A stretch of DNA of 64,000 nucleotides from the NCBI RefSeq assembly GCF_000330725.2, contig NZ_AMZY02000009.1, positions 1-64,000 on the forward strand, read 5' to 3'. Below the pieces are notes generated by a model. The model made no database searches and was not told the DNA's origin. It saw nothing but the letters and a program-made list of their open reading frames with translations. The stretch is from Mariniradius saccharolyticus AK6 (GTDB lineage Bacteria > Bacteroidota > Bacteroidia > Cytophagales > Cyclobacteriaceae). Positions 1-8,541 of the stretch are shown one piece after another (the stretch's first letter is position 1; each line of letters opens with the position of its first letter). The position numbers were made by a program, and so were the translations under genes.

Positions 1-70
1 AAACTGTCAACTTTTTTCAGGACGGGTCAGTATTATTACAAAAACTGTCAACTTTTTTCAGGACGGGTCA
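1..70. repeat. Two direct copies of a 29-bp repeat, probable IS21-type terminus
   Basis: Two identical 29-bp copies lie at 1-29 and 42-70 (core AACTTTTTTCAGGACGG), a 41-bp period. Repeated binding-site arrays at an element end are known for IS21-family (istA/istB) transposons, and the TGTCA start and GGGTCA end of each copy fit a transposase-site array. No transposase gene follows to the right, so this is an isolated or outer end, or the rest lies left of the window. The IS21 assignment is inference. Confidence 0.5.
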
Positions 71-258
71 AAAAGCTAACACGAGTCGCCTTAGAACCGA
101 CACGAGTAGGAAAAAAGCCGACACCTGTCACCTCGGAACCGACATGTGTCAGCAAAGTGCCGACACGGGTCAGCAAAAAGCTAACATGAGTCACCCTAGA
201 GCCGACACGAGTCAGCTCCAAACCGCCATAAGTCGGCAAAAAGGGAATATAGGTCGAT
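71..258. repeat. Array of about nine degenerate 21-bp repeats
   Basis: Directly after the 29-bp repeats, about nine 21-bp units run with almost no change in period. The consensus core is GCCGACACGAGTCAGC. Units start near 91, 112, 133, 154, 175, 196, 217 and 238, with a partial one at 71. The period is two helical turns, as expected for a row of protein-binding sites on one DNA face. The core resembles the GACGGGTCA end of the 29-bp repeat, so both may be bound by the same protein. A reverse-strand reading gives a repetitive LTRVGS-type peptide, which is a by-product of the period rather than a protein. Confidence 0.6.
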
Positions 259-335
259 TTATAGCTTGTGGAAAACAGCCCAACGACTTACTAGATAGAA
301 CCAGTAACAGCAGCAAATGGAGAATAAGTTTGCCC

Positions 336-1496
336 TTACTTATCTGCCAACACAATCTTTTTCCAAAAATGGGGCAGGAGGCCGAGGTAGTCCATCACAA
401 AGGCCTCGATTTTTGAGCGGAAGGCGGTGCGGTTTTGGAGTTTGATTTGGATGCTTTGGGGTTGGGTGATGGGCTTGCCGATTTGGGATACCAAAAATAC
501 TTCTGCGGCGTCCCCGAAGCCCTGCGCCACCAATTCCCGGGCGAGTTCGAAGGCAAAGTGGTTGTAGATTTTGCCGACATGGCTGATGGGGTTTTTCCCA
601 GCCGACGCCTCCAAACTCATGGGCCGGAACGGCGTGATGAGTCCATTGACGCGGTTGCCGCGACCGACCTGGCCGTCGTCGCCGTTTTCCGCGCTGGTAC
701 CTGAGACGGTCAGGTAGATGTTTTCCTGTGGGTAATTGTCCGCGGTATTGACAAAAACTTGTGCGGGGTCGAGGCCAAATCTCCCGGCCACGCTGCTGCG
801 AATCGAATTGATTTTTTCCACATAATCCCCAATATCGGCGATAAACCTGTCTACCATCGCCACTGCGACGGTGAACTGCGCCTTGCCCTGATGCCTGACC
901 CCCATCACTTTGATGTCCTCACCGATATAAGGGAAAAGCGACTTCGTCTCCGGGCTATTCAGAAAAAGCTCGATTTCCAGCACCTTTTTCTCCAAATCCG
1001 AAAAAGGATAATAGCCCACGCCAAAAGAAGTATCGTTGGCAAGGGGAATCTCACCGGCTCCGAAGCGTTTGAAGAGCGCCACCAACTCGCTGCTGCCGGG
1101 GCGGATTTTGGGGATGATGCGGATATCTTTTTCCACATCCAAAAACCGCAGGTGGGAGGAAATGCATTTCTTGGCAGCCGCCACGGCCAATTCGTCCACG
1201 GGGATTTTTTCTCCATTAACCAAAGAAGTGGCCCTTCCCGCAAGGAAAAGCTCAATGGGCTCCAGGATTTTTCCTCCCTTGTACTTGGGCGCGGATGCGC
1301 CGCCGACCAAAAGCGCCTTATCCACATTGTAATGGAAAACGCTGCCAAAATGCTCCAGATAGTAAGTTGACAGTGCCTTGGAAACCGATTCCACCACCTC
1401 ATCACAAAGTGTGTCGGGATGCCCAAGGCCTTTGCGTTCGGCCATTTCTTGGCTTGGATAGGGCGCGAGGTCCTGGATTTCTATGGCACTTTTCAT
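336..1496 (-). CDS. Archaeal-type S-adenosylmethionine synthetase
   Basis: Makes S-adenosylmethionine from methionine and ATP in the cytosol. The 386-residue protein matches the archaeal-type methionine adenosyltransferase family (AdoMet synthetase 2), not the usual bacterial MetK. An N-terminal [14 protein letters not shown] block lies at about residues 20-33, and a glycine-rich block ([17 protein letters not shown]) in the last third is followed by [18 protein letters not shown]. Length is close to the archaeal enzymes (about 400). The gene stands alone, with the repeat array downstream. A canonical metK may exist elsewhere in the genome. Archaeal-type enzymes are known sporadically in bacteria, which suggests transfer or a specialised role. 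Confidence 0.9.
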   Translation of the reverse strand: MKSAIEIQDLAPYPSQEMAERKGLGHPDTLCDEVVESVSKALSTYYLEHFGSVFHYNVDKALLVGGASAPKYKGGKILEPIELFLAGRATSLVNGEKIPVDELAVAAAKKCISSHLRFLDVEKDIRIIPKIRPGSSELVALFKRFGAGEIPLANDTSFGVGYYPFSDLEKKVLEIELFLNSPETKSLFPYIGEDIKVMGVRHQGKAQFTVAVAMVDRFIADIGDYVEKINSIRSSVAGRFGLDPAQVFVNTADNYPQENIYLTVSGTSAENGDDGQVGRGNRVNGLITPFRPMSLEASAGKNPISHVGKIYNHFAFELARELVAQGFGDAAEVFLVSQIGKPITQPQSIQIKLQNRTAFRSKIEAFVMDYLGLLPHFWKKIVLADK

Positions 1497-1710
1497 TTTC
1501 TGAATCGCTTAATACGTGTCCCCTTGTACTTTGGAATTGGCAAGGGAAAAAGGGTCCGATTTTTTCAAAAAGTTAGGAAAAATGGGGGATTATTTGGTGG
1601 GAAAGTAGGAATTCTATCCCGCTGATGTCTTCACTTTTGGATACGCGGTAAATCTATTTCCGGCGTCAATTGCCTAGGATTTAAGGCCTTCAGACTTGAT
1701 AAAACATCCT

Positions 1711-2361
1711 CTAGCGCTGCGTCGCGTTCAGGCTTTGTTCACCAGGGCTGATTCGAGCATAGTCCGTCTGTTTTGTGAAATACTCCAAGACCAGCACCAA
1801 GAGCATGGACACTGTAAACGCGACTTTCTGCATGATGGCCAGCAAACCCCAATCCCCCAATCCGTAGAGGAACAGGGTGAAGTAGAAAATGAGCATCGAC
1901 AGGATGCAGAAGATTTTGATCAGATGGAGCTTGGTCTTCAGGGTAAACACCGTGATGTAAAATATCCCGAGCATGGCCAGCGTGCTTGATATCGTTACCA
2001 TCATATCGTGGAGGGGAGTGGCAATCAGGAAGGTGAATAGGATATTGGAGATGCCGACGATCTTTAGAACCTTTGCTCCATGATTGTTGGAAATCTTTTT
2101 GGACATATTGATAAAGAATATGCCATAGCCAAGCGCATGGAATGCAATCCCGATGATCGCCCATATTCTTCCGGGGTTTTCCTTCCCATTGAGGGCATTA
2201 TCTTGGAACAGGTTGGTGATGAAGTTTTTTGTCCAATCAAACCCTTCTGAATCCATATCGAGCAGGGAACCCCCGGGATACAAAGCTGCCGCTATACTTA
2301 CCAAAGACACTGAAATCACAATGCAAATCAGAACCGCGTGATTTTTGATGATTTGTCCCAT
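1711..2361 (-). CDS. Multi-pass membrane protein, DUF998-like
   Basis: A 216-residue integral membrane protein with about six hydrophobic segments. After the first helix come YPGGSLLD and a GFDWTKNFITNLF stretch, like the extracellular loop of DUF998-type proteins, whose function is unknown. I chose the ATG at 2361. An upstream in-frame start at 2484 would add 41 polar residues that are not family-like. The gene lies between the AdoMet synthetase and the AraC regulator, all on the minus strand with gaps over 150 bp, so an operon is not evident. Family assignment is moderate. Confidence 0.65.
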   Translation of the reverse strand: MGQIIKNHAVLICIVISVSLVSIAAALYPGGSLLDMDSEGFDWTKNFITNLFQDNALNGKENPGRIWAIIGIAFHALGYGIFFINMSKKISNNHGAKVLKIVGISNILFTFLIATPLHDMMVTISSTLAMLGIFYITVFTLKTKLHLIKIFCILSMLIFYFTLFLYGLGDWGLLAIMQKVAFTVSMLLVLVLEYFTKQTDYARISPGEQSLNATQR

Positions 2362-2556
2362 GTTTGCCGTGGTAGTCTTTGTTGGTTTGAAGCCTATGCG
2401 CCCAAATATCGGAAATTTGTGGAATTCCTTTTTCAGGAGATTTTGTTCCTGATTCGAGTCTAGGGGAATGTTTTCCTTCAGCAAAAGCCGCCTAGTTTTT
2501 TTGGCTTTTCTCGGTTTTAGACGCTCAGGTTATTGCAGCTGAGCAGGAGTAGGGAA

Positions 2557-2579
2557 AACCAGTTAGCTGGTTCTTTTTT
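2557..2579. terminator. Hairpin downstream of the AraC gene
   Basis: The stem AACCAG/CTGGTT has a 4-nt loop and is followed on the plus strand by CTTTTTT and on the minus strand by TTTT. It lies 55 bp past the stop of the minus-strand AraC gene. The plus-strand T-run is better, but no plus-strand gene ends here. A second hairpin (GCTCAG/CTGAGC) sits at 2523-2544. Confidence 0.4.
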
Positions 2580-2634
2580 CGAACGCGTAGGTGATTTTTC
2601 AGGAAGATAACAAAACGTGGAGTCTACCTATGCC

Positions 2635-3534
2635 TCAATTCACCGACTCCCGATACTCCTTCGGCGACATGCCTACCTGCTGCTTGAAGAGTCGGGTAAA
2701 GTGCTGGGGATATTTGAACCCCAGGCCATAGGCAATCTCGCTGAGAGATAACATTGGATCGTGGATTTTTTCCTTGGCCACGTCAATAAGTTTCAGTTGG
2801 ATGTATTCCAAGGCGGTTTTACCGGTTTCCTTTTTGATCAGATCGCCAAAATAATGCGGGGATAGATTTAGCTCGCCAGCGCAATAGGTGACCGATGGCA
2901 GTCCGACCGTTTGGGGTTTTTCGGAGGAAAAGTAATCTTGCAACAAGCCTTCAAAGCGTTCTAAAATCCCGCTGTTGGCCGATTCACGGGTGATAAACTG
3001 TCGGTCATAAAACCGCATGCAGTAGTTGAGCAAGAGTTCAAAATTGTCTGCCAAAAGGGTCTTACTGTGCTTATCCACGGCATGATCGAGTTCATACTGG
3101 ATCTTGGAAAAGCAGTCCAGCACCAATTGACGTTCACGTTCGGAGACATGAAGTGCCTCACTGACCTGATAGCTGAAAAACGTGTACTCATTGATCCGCT
3201 GTCCAAGCGAAGTGCCCTTGATCAAATCAGGATGGAATACCACGCCAAAACCTTTTGGCTGATAGAGTTCCTCTCCTCCGTCCGTCCCGAAAATCTGCCC
3301 GGGACCGATGAAAACCAAAGTGCCCTCTTGGTAGTCGTAGGTGTTTTTGCCGTAGCGAAGATCACCGCAGACGACATCCTTCAGTATGACCAGGTAAAAG
3401 CCAAAATAGGTTTTGCGAAGCCTGCGGGGATTGGCCTTGGAAAAATCAATCACTGACACAAGCGGATGCAGGGTCTTGTGATTGTTGAAGGCATTGTATT
3501 GGCTGACGGTCTCAAATCTTAGGATATCTTCCAT
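2635..3534 (-). CDS. AraC-family transcriptional regulator
   Basis: A 299-residue regulator with an N-terminal cupin-like sensing region (about 20-170) and a C-terminal double helix-turn-helix of the AraC/XylS type (about 200-299). The C-terminal part contains the typical LSEIAYGLGFKYPQHFTRLF helix pair and ends MSPKEYRESVN. Such proteins usually bind a small ligand and activate nearby genes. It is divergent from the secreted NTF2-like gene and the molybdenum hydroxylase pair, which are plausible targets. That link is inferred from position only. Confidence 0.92.
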   Translation of the reverse strand: MEDILRFETVSQYNAFNNHKTLHPLVSVIDFSKANPRRLRKTYFGFYLVILKDVVCGDLRYGKNTYDYQEGTLVFIGPGQIFGTDGGEELYQPKGFGVVFHPDLIKGTSLGQRINEYTFFSYQVSEALHVSERERQLVLDCFSKIQYELDHAVDKHSKTLLADNFELLLNYCMRFYDRQFITRESANSGILERFEGLLQDYFSSEKPQTVGLPSVTYCAGELNLSPHYFGDLIKKETGKTALEYIQLKLIDVAKEKIHDPMLSLSEIAYGLGFKYPQHFTRLFKQQVGMSPKEYRESVN

Positions 3535-3682
3535 GGCTGTAGCAGATGATGATTCAAAATTAACTACTTACAGGTCAAATTATTAGCGATTCAACTCAAT
3601 CAGTGAAATTGGTAAGTAATCCTGTGTTTTGTATAAGTCGTGAATTCGTGAATCGAAGGATCTTTGAGAAATTAAAAAACCC

Positions 3683-4132
3683 ATGAAAAAGCAACTCTTC
3701 GTATTTGCCCTGTTACTATTAAGCGCAAACCTCTCGTTTGCCCAATCTTCAACCGAGCAGGAAATCAAAAAACTATCCATGGACAAGTGGCAGTGGATGG
3801 CAGATAAGGACATCGCCAAACTCACTCCTTTGTTTCATCCTCAGGCAAAGTTTGTCCACATGAGCGGGACCTGGACGACCGCCAGAGAACTCGAAATCAT
3901 TGAAACGGGAAGCATTTGGTACAAGAAAGCCGACATCAAAGATATCGCGATCGAGATCGTTGGAAACACCGCTATCGTCTGGAAAAGAATCACCCTCACT
4001 GCCAATGTAAGAGGAAATGATGTTGTTACTGAATTTACCGTGACTGAAGTTTACCAAAAAGAAGGCTCGGATTGGAAAATGCTGGCCTTGACATTCAGCA
4101 GTGTACGCGATACGCATGAAATCGAGAAATGA
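3683..4132 (+). CDS. Secreted SnoaL/DUF4440-like (NTF2-fold) protein
   Basis: 149 residues with a clear signal peptide (MKKQLFVFALLLLSANLSFAQ), so exported. The mature part begins as the NTF2-like fold of the DUF4440/SnoaL group: a helix with DKWQWMADKDIAKLTPLFHPQAKFVH, then beta strands ending in a W-K-M-L-A strand. These domains act as small enzymes or ligand-binding proteins, and no catalytic assignment can be made here. It lies between the divergent AraC gene and the iron-sulfur subunit gene (95 bp gap) and may be co-expressed with the hydroxylase. Confidence 0.8.
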   Translation: MKKQLFVFALLLLSANLSFAQSSTEQEIKKLSMDKWQWMADKDIAKLTPLFHPQAKFVHMSGTWTTARELEIIETGSIWYKKADIKDIAIEIVGNTAIVWKRITLTANVRGNDVVTEFTVTEVYQKEGSDWKMLALTFSSVRDTHEIEK

Positions 4133-4227
4133 CAAATTGCAGTGAGTGAATTCTGTAGAAATCTGTTTGAATTTCGTAAGCGATTGAACTTCAGAACCAT
4201 TAATTTTAAACTTCAAATCAACTCATT

Positions 4228-4686
4228 ATGGCCATTTTCAATCTCAATATCAACGGCAAAAGCATGCAGGTGGACGTCGATCCGGCTACGCCTGTCCTAT
4301 GGGTACTGCGTGACCACCTCGACCTTGTGGGCACCAAGTATGGCTGCGGCGTAGCGGCTTGTGGTGCCTGTACCATCCATTTGGACGGCAATGCCGTTCG
4401 GTCTTGTGTCATGCCTGTATCGAGTGTGGGCGGTTCCAAAATCACCACCATCGAAGGCCTTTCCGAAAACGGTGACCATCCCGTACAGAAAGCCTGGTTG
4501 GAGCACGATGTCCCCCAATGTGGCTATTGCCAAGCAGGACAAATCATGTCGGCCTCCGCGCTTCTCTCCAACAATCCAAATCCGAGCGAAGAGGATATCG
4601 ACAACGCCATGAACGGCAATATCTGCCGCTGCGGTACCTATCTCAGAATCAAAGCAGCCGTTAAAACAGCCGCTCAAAACCTTTAA
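4228..4686 (+). CDS. (2Fe-2S) subunit of a molybdenum hydroxylase, IorA-like
   Basis: The small electron-transfer subunit of a xanthine-oxidase-family enzyme of the isoquinoline 1-oxidoreductase/aldehyde dehydrogenase type. Within 152 residues, the plant-type cluster ligands are C40, C45, C48 and C60, and the second cluster ligands are C98, C101, C133 and C135 (CGYCQAGQ and ICRCGTY motifs). It precedes the molybdopterin subunit by 12 bp, so the two form one transcriptional unit. It has no signal of its own and is presumably exported with the Tat-signal-bearing partner. The substrate cannot be read from sequence. Confidence 0.93.
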   Translation: MAIFNLNINGKSMQVDVDPATPVLWVLRDHLDLVGTKYGCGVAACGACTIHLDGNAVRSCVMPVSSVGGSKITTIEGLSENGDHPVQKAWLEHDVPQCGYCQAGQIMSASALLSNNPNPSEEDIDNAMNGNICRCGTYLRIKAAVKTAAQNL

Positions 4687-4698
4687 CCCTATACACCT

Positions 4699-6960
4699 AT
4701 GGCAACTTTAGATAAGAAATTGGACCGCAGGTCATTTTTGAAAGTCTCGGCCTTAGCAGGTGGGGGAATGGTGCTCAGCTTCAGTTGGCTGGCTGGATGC
4801 AAGCCGACCGAAGAAGAGATGATTGGGTTACCCAAGGAATGGTTTGAACTGAACAGCTATATCAAAATCGGGGAAAATGGTGCCGTCACACTTTATTCTC
4901 CCAATCCCGAATTCGGGTCCAATGTGAAGACTTCCATGCCGATGATTTTGGCGGAGGAACTCGATACGGATTGGAAAAATGTTTTTGTGGAGCAGGCGGA
5001 CTTTTTTCCTCAGCGGTTTGATCGACAGTTTACCGGAGGAAGCCAAGGCATCCGTCAAGGATGGACCCCGCTTCGTACTGCCGGGGCTACTGCGAGGGCC
5101 TTGCTCGTAGCTGCCGCTGCCCAGACGTGGAATGTGCTAGCTTCCGAAATCACAACTGCCGCGGGCAAGTTGGAGCATAAAGCCTCCGGCAAAAAGGCAC
5201 ACTATGGGGAGATGGCTTCCCTGGCCGCTACTTTGGAAGTGCCCGAGGAAGTGCCCTTGAAGGAAATCAAGAGTTTCAAGATCATCGGAACCTCCAAAAG
5301 GAATGTTGATGGAGAAAAAATTGTCACTGGAAAGCCGCTGTTTGCCATTGACCATAAGGTAGAAGGGATGAAATATGCCGCTTTGGTCATGCCTCCGGCG
5401 TTTGGTATGCGGCTCAAGTCATTCGACAAAAGCTCCGTGACAGGGATGTCCGGGATCATGGATGTATTTCCGATTTCTCTTTTCAAAGAGGACTATGCCA
5501 GAAATTTCTTTGATACGACCACCTTTCCAGAGGTCGTTGCCATAGTCGGCAATTCAACCTGGGAAGTTATGCAGGCCAAAAAGAACCTAAATGTAGAATG
5601 GGAAAAGGCACCTGAGAGCTCCTTCACCTTGGCGGGACGGGGAGGAGGTACGAGTACGGCAACGATCCCCTCAGGACTGGAAAACACCCTATCCCACAAA
5701 GCGAGAATGGCTGAATACATCCAAAAGCCCGGAAATGTGGTGAGAAGAGACGGGGATCCCGAAGGCGCTTTTAAGAAAGCAGCAAAAGTGCTGGAAAGAA
5801 CCTACACCGCACCGTTTTTGGCTCACAATACCATGGAGCCGATGAACTGCTTTGCGGATGTAAAGGGGGACAAGGCCGTGGTGTATGGCCCTACCCAAGC
5901 ACCGGAGTTTATTATGGGTACATTGGTGCAGGCTTTGGGCATTCCTCGGGAAAATATCCAAATCAACCTTGCCCGAATGGGTGGGGGATTTGGTCGTCGT
6001 GCCTACAGTCATCATATGGTCGAAGCTGCCTTGATTTCCCAAAAAATCCAGGCGCCTGTCAAACTGGTCTATACCCGGGAGGACGATATGTCAGCGGGAG
6101 TGTACCGACCAACCTACTCTGCTACTTACCGCGCGGCCTTGGATGAAAACAATAACCTACTGGCTTTTCATGTAAAGGCTGGAGGTATTCCTGAAACTCC
6201 CTTGCATGCAAACCGATTCCCTGCCGGTGCCATCGACAATTATTTGGCAGAAGCCTGGGACATTCCGTCGAATATTACCATCGGCGCATTCCGTGCACCC
6301 AGATCCAACTTTATAGCTGGAGCAGAGCAAAGTTTCTTGGACGAATTGGCGGAAGAAATGGGCAAGGACCCGATCGAATTTCGGCTGGAGTTACTCAAAA
6401 GAGCCGAAACCAACCCAGTTGGGGAAAACAATGACTACGACGCGAAACGCTATGCCGGGGTCTTGGAATTGGTGCGTGAGAAATCCAACTGGAATACGCC
6501 TCAGGCCAACGTCAGCCGTGGGGTATCCGCTTATTTCTGCCACAATTCCTATGTTGCCGAGGTAGTCGACACCGTCATCAAGGACAATCAACCGGTGGTC
6601 GAATCGGTATATGCCGCGGTGGATTGTGGGATAGTCATCAATCCGGATGCTGCGAGGAATATGGGTGAAGGAGCAGTGGTCGATGGGATCGGAAATGCTT
6701 TCTTTGGGGAATTGACCTTCGATAATGGTGCTCCCTCCAAGCGGAACTTTGACAAATACCGCATGATTCGAATCGGAGAGGCTCCGAAGAAAATCGAGGT
6801 ACATTTTGTGGAAAACAACGAAGATCCTACAGGTCTGGGCGAACCTCTTTTTCCTCCGGTTTTCGCAGCCGTCGCCAATTCCCTCTACAAGGCTACGGGC
6901 AAGCGCTACTACGAGCAGCCATTTGCGCCACAACTCGAAATGCAGAATCTGAGGATGTAA
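4699..6960 (+). CDS. Molybdopterin-binding subunit of a molybdenum hydroxylase, IorB-like
   Basis: A 753-residue catalytic subunit of the xanthine dehydrogenase family, single-chain IorB type. The N-terminus has a twin-arginine motif (R10-R11, RRSFLK), a hydrophobic stretch and a lipobox-like LAGC at C34, so the complex is probably exported folded and may be lipid-anchored. The Moco-binding GGGFGRR motif is at 428-434, and the catalytic glutamate is in GLGEP (E715). It pairs with the upstream (2Fe-2S) subunit. No FAD subunit or c-type cytochrome is adjacent, so the electron acceptor is not visible. A strong terminator follows. Confidence 0.93.
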   Translation: MATLDKKLDRRSFLKVSALAGGGMVLSFSWLAGCKPTEEEMIGLPKEWFELNSYIKIGENGAVTLYSPNPEFGSNVKTSMPMILAEELDTDWKNVFVEQADFFPQRFDRQFTGGSQGIRQGWTPLRTAGATARALLVAAAAQTWNVLASEITTAAGKLEHKASGKKAHYGEMASLAATLEVPEEVPLKEIKSFKIIGTSKRNVDGEKIVTGKPLFAIDHKVEGMKYAALVMPPAFGMRLKSFDKSSVTGMSGIMDVFPISLFKEDYARNFFDTTTFPEVVAIVGNSTWEVMQAKKNLNVEWEKAPESSFTLAGRGGGTSTATIPSGLENTLSHKARMAEYIQKPGNVVRRDGDPEGAFKKAAKVLERTYTAPFLAHNTMEPMNCFADVKGDKAVVYGPTQAPEFIMGTLVQALGIPRENIQINLARMGGGFGRRAYSHHMVEAALISQKIQAPVKLVYTREDDMSAGVYRPTYSATYRAALDENNNLLAFHVKAGGIPETPLHANRFPAGAIDNYLAEAWDIPSNITIGAFRAPRSNFIAGAEQSFLDELAEEMGKDPIEFRLELLKRAETNPVGENNDYDAKRYAGVLELVREKSNWNTPQANVSRGVSAYFCHNSYVAEVVDTVIKDNQPVVESVYAAVDCGIVINPDAARNMGEGAVVDGIGNAFFGELTFDNGAPSKRNFDKYRMIRIGEAPKKIEVHFVENNEDPTGLGEPLFPPVFAAVANSLYKATGKRYYEQPFAPQLEMQNLRM

Positions 6961-7066
6961 AAGAGAAACCAATATTTGGAAAAGGCATTCGGTACAAAAA
7001 CCAACTGATTCCGCTCCCATTCGAAACATTTGATTTCTTCAAAATAAAAAACGGAATTTTATTCTG

Positions 7067-7112
7067 AAAAAAGACCAGATATCGATCCTAATCGGTGTTT
7101 GGTCTTTTTTTT
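7067..7112 (+). terminator. Rho-independent terminator after the molybdenum hydroxylase
   Basis: An 11-bp stem AAAAAAGACCA/TGGTCTTTTTT encloses a loop of about 22 nt and ends in eight T residues. It sits 107 bp after the iorB-like stop codon. The A-rich left arm would also allow termination from the other side. Confidence 0.8.
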
Positions 7113-7273
7113 GGCCATTTTTCGAAAATTTATTTCAGGGATGTAGGCATATCGCTTCAAATTGATTCATGATTCCGACAATTTTGTAAAAAATCAAAAA
7201 ATAGGTTCAAAAAACAATCTGTTTTTTCATAATTGATGTAAATATTCAAAAAACAGGTTTAGAATTTTGGCAT

Positions 7274-7301
7274 AAAAAAAGGAGTCTCTGTAAAAGACTC
7301 C
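7274..7301 (-). terminator. Orphan minus-strand terminator
   Basis: GGAGTCT/AGACTCC stem with a 7-nt loop, followed on the minus strand by seven T residues. No minus-strand gene of normal size lies upstream of it (to the right), so it may end a small RNA or a gene remnant. Confidence 0.6.
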
Positions 7302-7483
7302 AAGTGTGGGTTTATTTGTAACTGACTACAGCCGTATAAACTTTGGTAAATTCTTGACTTTTGATGTTTTTTCGCTACCAAAATTTTTTAAACTTAATAA
7401 TTTCCCTCGAAATGGCCATAGAAGCAGAAAAATATTTTTCCCAAAATTTGGTCTCCATTATCGATACCAATGACAGATTTGTG

Positions 7484-7563
7484 AGTCGTCACCCTGAGGA
7501 ACGAAGGGTCTCCTCAATTCAGGGGGATGCTTCCCTCCGCAAGCTACGGTTCAGCATGACGGG
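7484..7563. repeat. REP-like palindromic element
   Basis: The stretch starts GTCGTCACCCTGAGGAACG and ends CGGTTCAGCATGACG, so its outer ends (CGTCAnCCTGA and TCAGCATGACG) are inverted copies. The inner part also folds (GAGGAACGAAGGGTCTCCTC). This resembles the short palindromic REP-like sequences dispersed in many Bacteroidota genomes. Copy number cannot be judged from one window. Confidence 0.5.
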
Positions 7564-7853
7564 CCGCAGCTGTCATTTCCTTTCAGTAAATGCCCAATTT
7601 TAAAACCTCGGAGTGACTGAAACGCTTGCTTGATATGGTTCGGGGATGCATTTATTTGACTTTTTGGAGGTTCATGATCATGCCGACATGTGAACTTCGA
7701 CGAGCTTGGAATATTGATTTTTGGATTATGGTCGCCTTCACATAAGAATTCGAACAGGAAAGGCAATCCATTCACTCAAAATACTTAACTTTTATGAGGT
7801 TTATTAGCCGTTGAGGCTATTTTGTTTGGTGTTTAAATCGGTAGATATCTCCA

Positions 7854-8534
7854 ATGATGGAAAATCAAAACAACTCCCTTGATAAGGCAGGCAAGGATCA
7901 GGTAAATGAATGGCAGAAAAAGCTGCTGCCATTCTTGATTGGTCTACCAGTTGTACTTGCGCTGGCGTTCATTTATCTCGCAAATAAGCAAGTGTCGGAA
8001 TTTTACGATTCGGTAGGGAAGAAGGGAGAAGGAAGTTATTTTGACAAGGCACTATTTCAGGCCGATTCTCTAGGCACAGGCAAATCCTCAGAAACCCGCG
8101 ACCAATGGTTGATTTTGCTCCATCTGGAAGAGGAAAGTATAAAAAATCGGTACAACCAAGCGGGCTTGTTGCTGATTTCCAGGGTGCTGACAAAATACTT
8201 GGGATTCTTTACCGGGATGGTGCTCGCGATCCTGGGCGCGGTTTTCATAATCGGAAAGTTGTCTGAATCCAGGTCTGAGATAGGTGCCGAATTCAAGGAC
8301 CAGGTAAAATTCAATATCATTTCAGCTTCACCGGGGATCATATTTGGCGTTTTGGGGACGATCTTGATGATTACCACCATTGTGACTTCATCAGAGATCA
8401 AAGTGAATGATCAACCGCTTTTCTTGAACACCAATAGTATTCAGGTGATGACCAACCAGACAAAGCAAACCGGTAAGTTTCCGGAAATCGAGCTGATTCC
8501 AGAGTTTGAACTTGATTCCACCGATCGAAAATGA
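7854..8534 (+). CDS. Membrane protein of unknown function
   Basis: 226 residues, not recognised. A cytoplasmic N-terminus (about 25 residues) is followed by a first membrane helix (about 26-44, LPFLIGLPVVLALAFIYLA), a loop of about 75 polar residues, then two more helices (about 117-137 and 158-178) and a hydrophilic tail. It lies 7 bp upstream of the gluzincin-like gene, so the two are very likely co-transcribed and may work together at the envelope. A second ATG three bases in (7857) is an equally good start. Confidence 0.7.
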   Translation: MMENQNNSLDKAGKDQVNEWQKKLLPFLIGLPVVLALAFIYLANKQVSEFYDSVGKKGEGSYFDKALFQADSLGTGKSSETRDQWLILLHLEEESIKNRYNQAGLLLISRVLTKYLGFFTGMVLAILGAVFIIGKLSESRSEIGAEFKDQVKFNIISASPGIIFGVLGTILMITTIVTSSEIKVNDQPLFLNTNSIQVMTNQTKQTGKFPEIELIPEFELDSTDRK

Positions 8535-8541
8535 CAGGCAT

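Larger units (their letters stand above)
7113..7853. other. Long gap without a convincing gene
   Basis: About 740 bp with no credible full-length gene. It holds an AT-rich stretch (7113-7270), an orphan minus-strand terminator (7274-7301), a REP-like element (7484-7563), and the leader of the next gene. On the minus strand, between about 7426 and 7302, one frame reads METKFWEKYF..., an amber codon, then ...SQEFTKVYTAVVSYK and a stop just before the terminator. This could be a decayed small gene or chance. Confidence 0.5.

Noticed and set aside
48-239. Minus-strand frame with repeated LTRVGS-type heptads
   Set aside because: It is only the translation of the 21-bp repeat array; the unit is a DNA repeat with no sign of coding selection.
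71-258. Possible CRISPR array
   Set aside because: Units are 21 bp, degenerate and directly adjacent, with no unique spacers of about 30 bp and no cas genes.
1036-1332. Long plus-strand frames antisense to the AdoMet synthetase
   Set aside because: Shadows of a clearly recognised gene caused by its GC-biased codon positions.
7361-7603. Plus-strand frame of 80 codons
   Set aside because: Its second half is the translation of the REP-like palindrome and the first half is low-complexity AT-rich sequence; no family resemblance.
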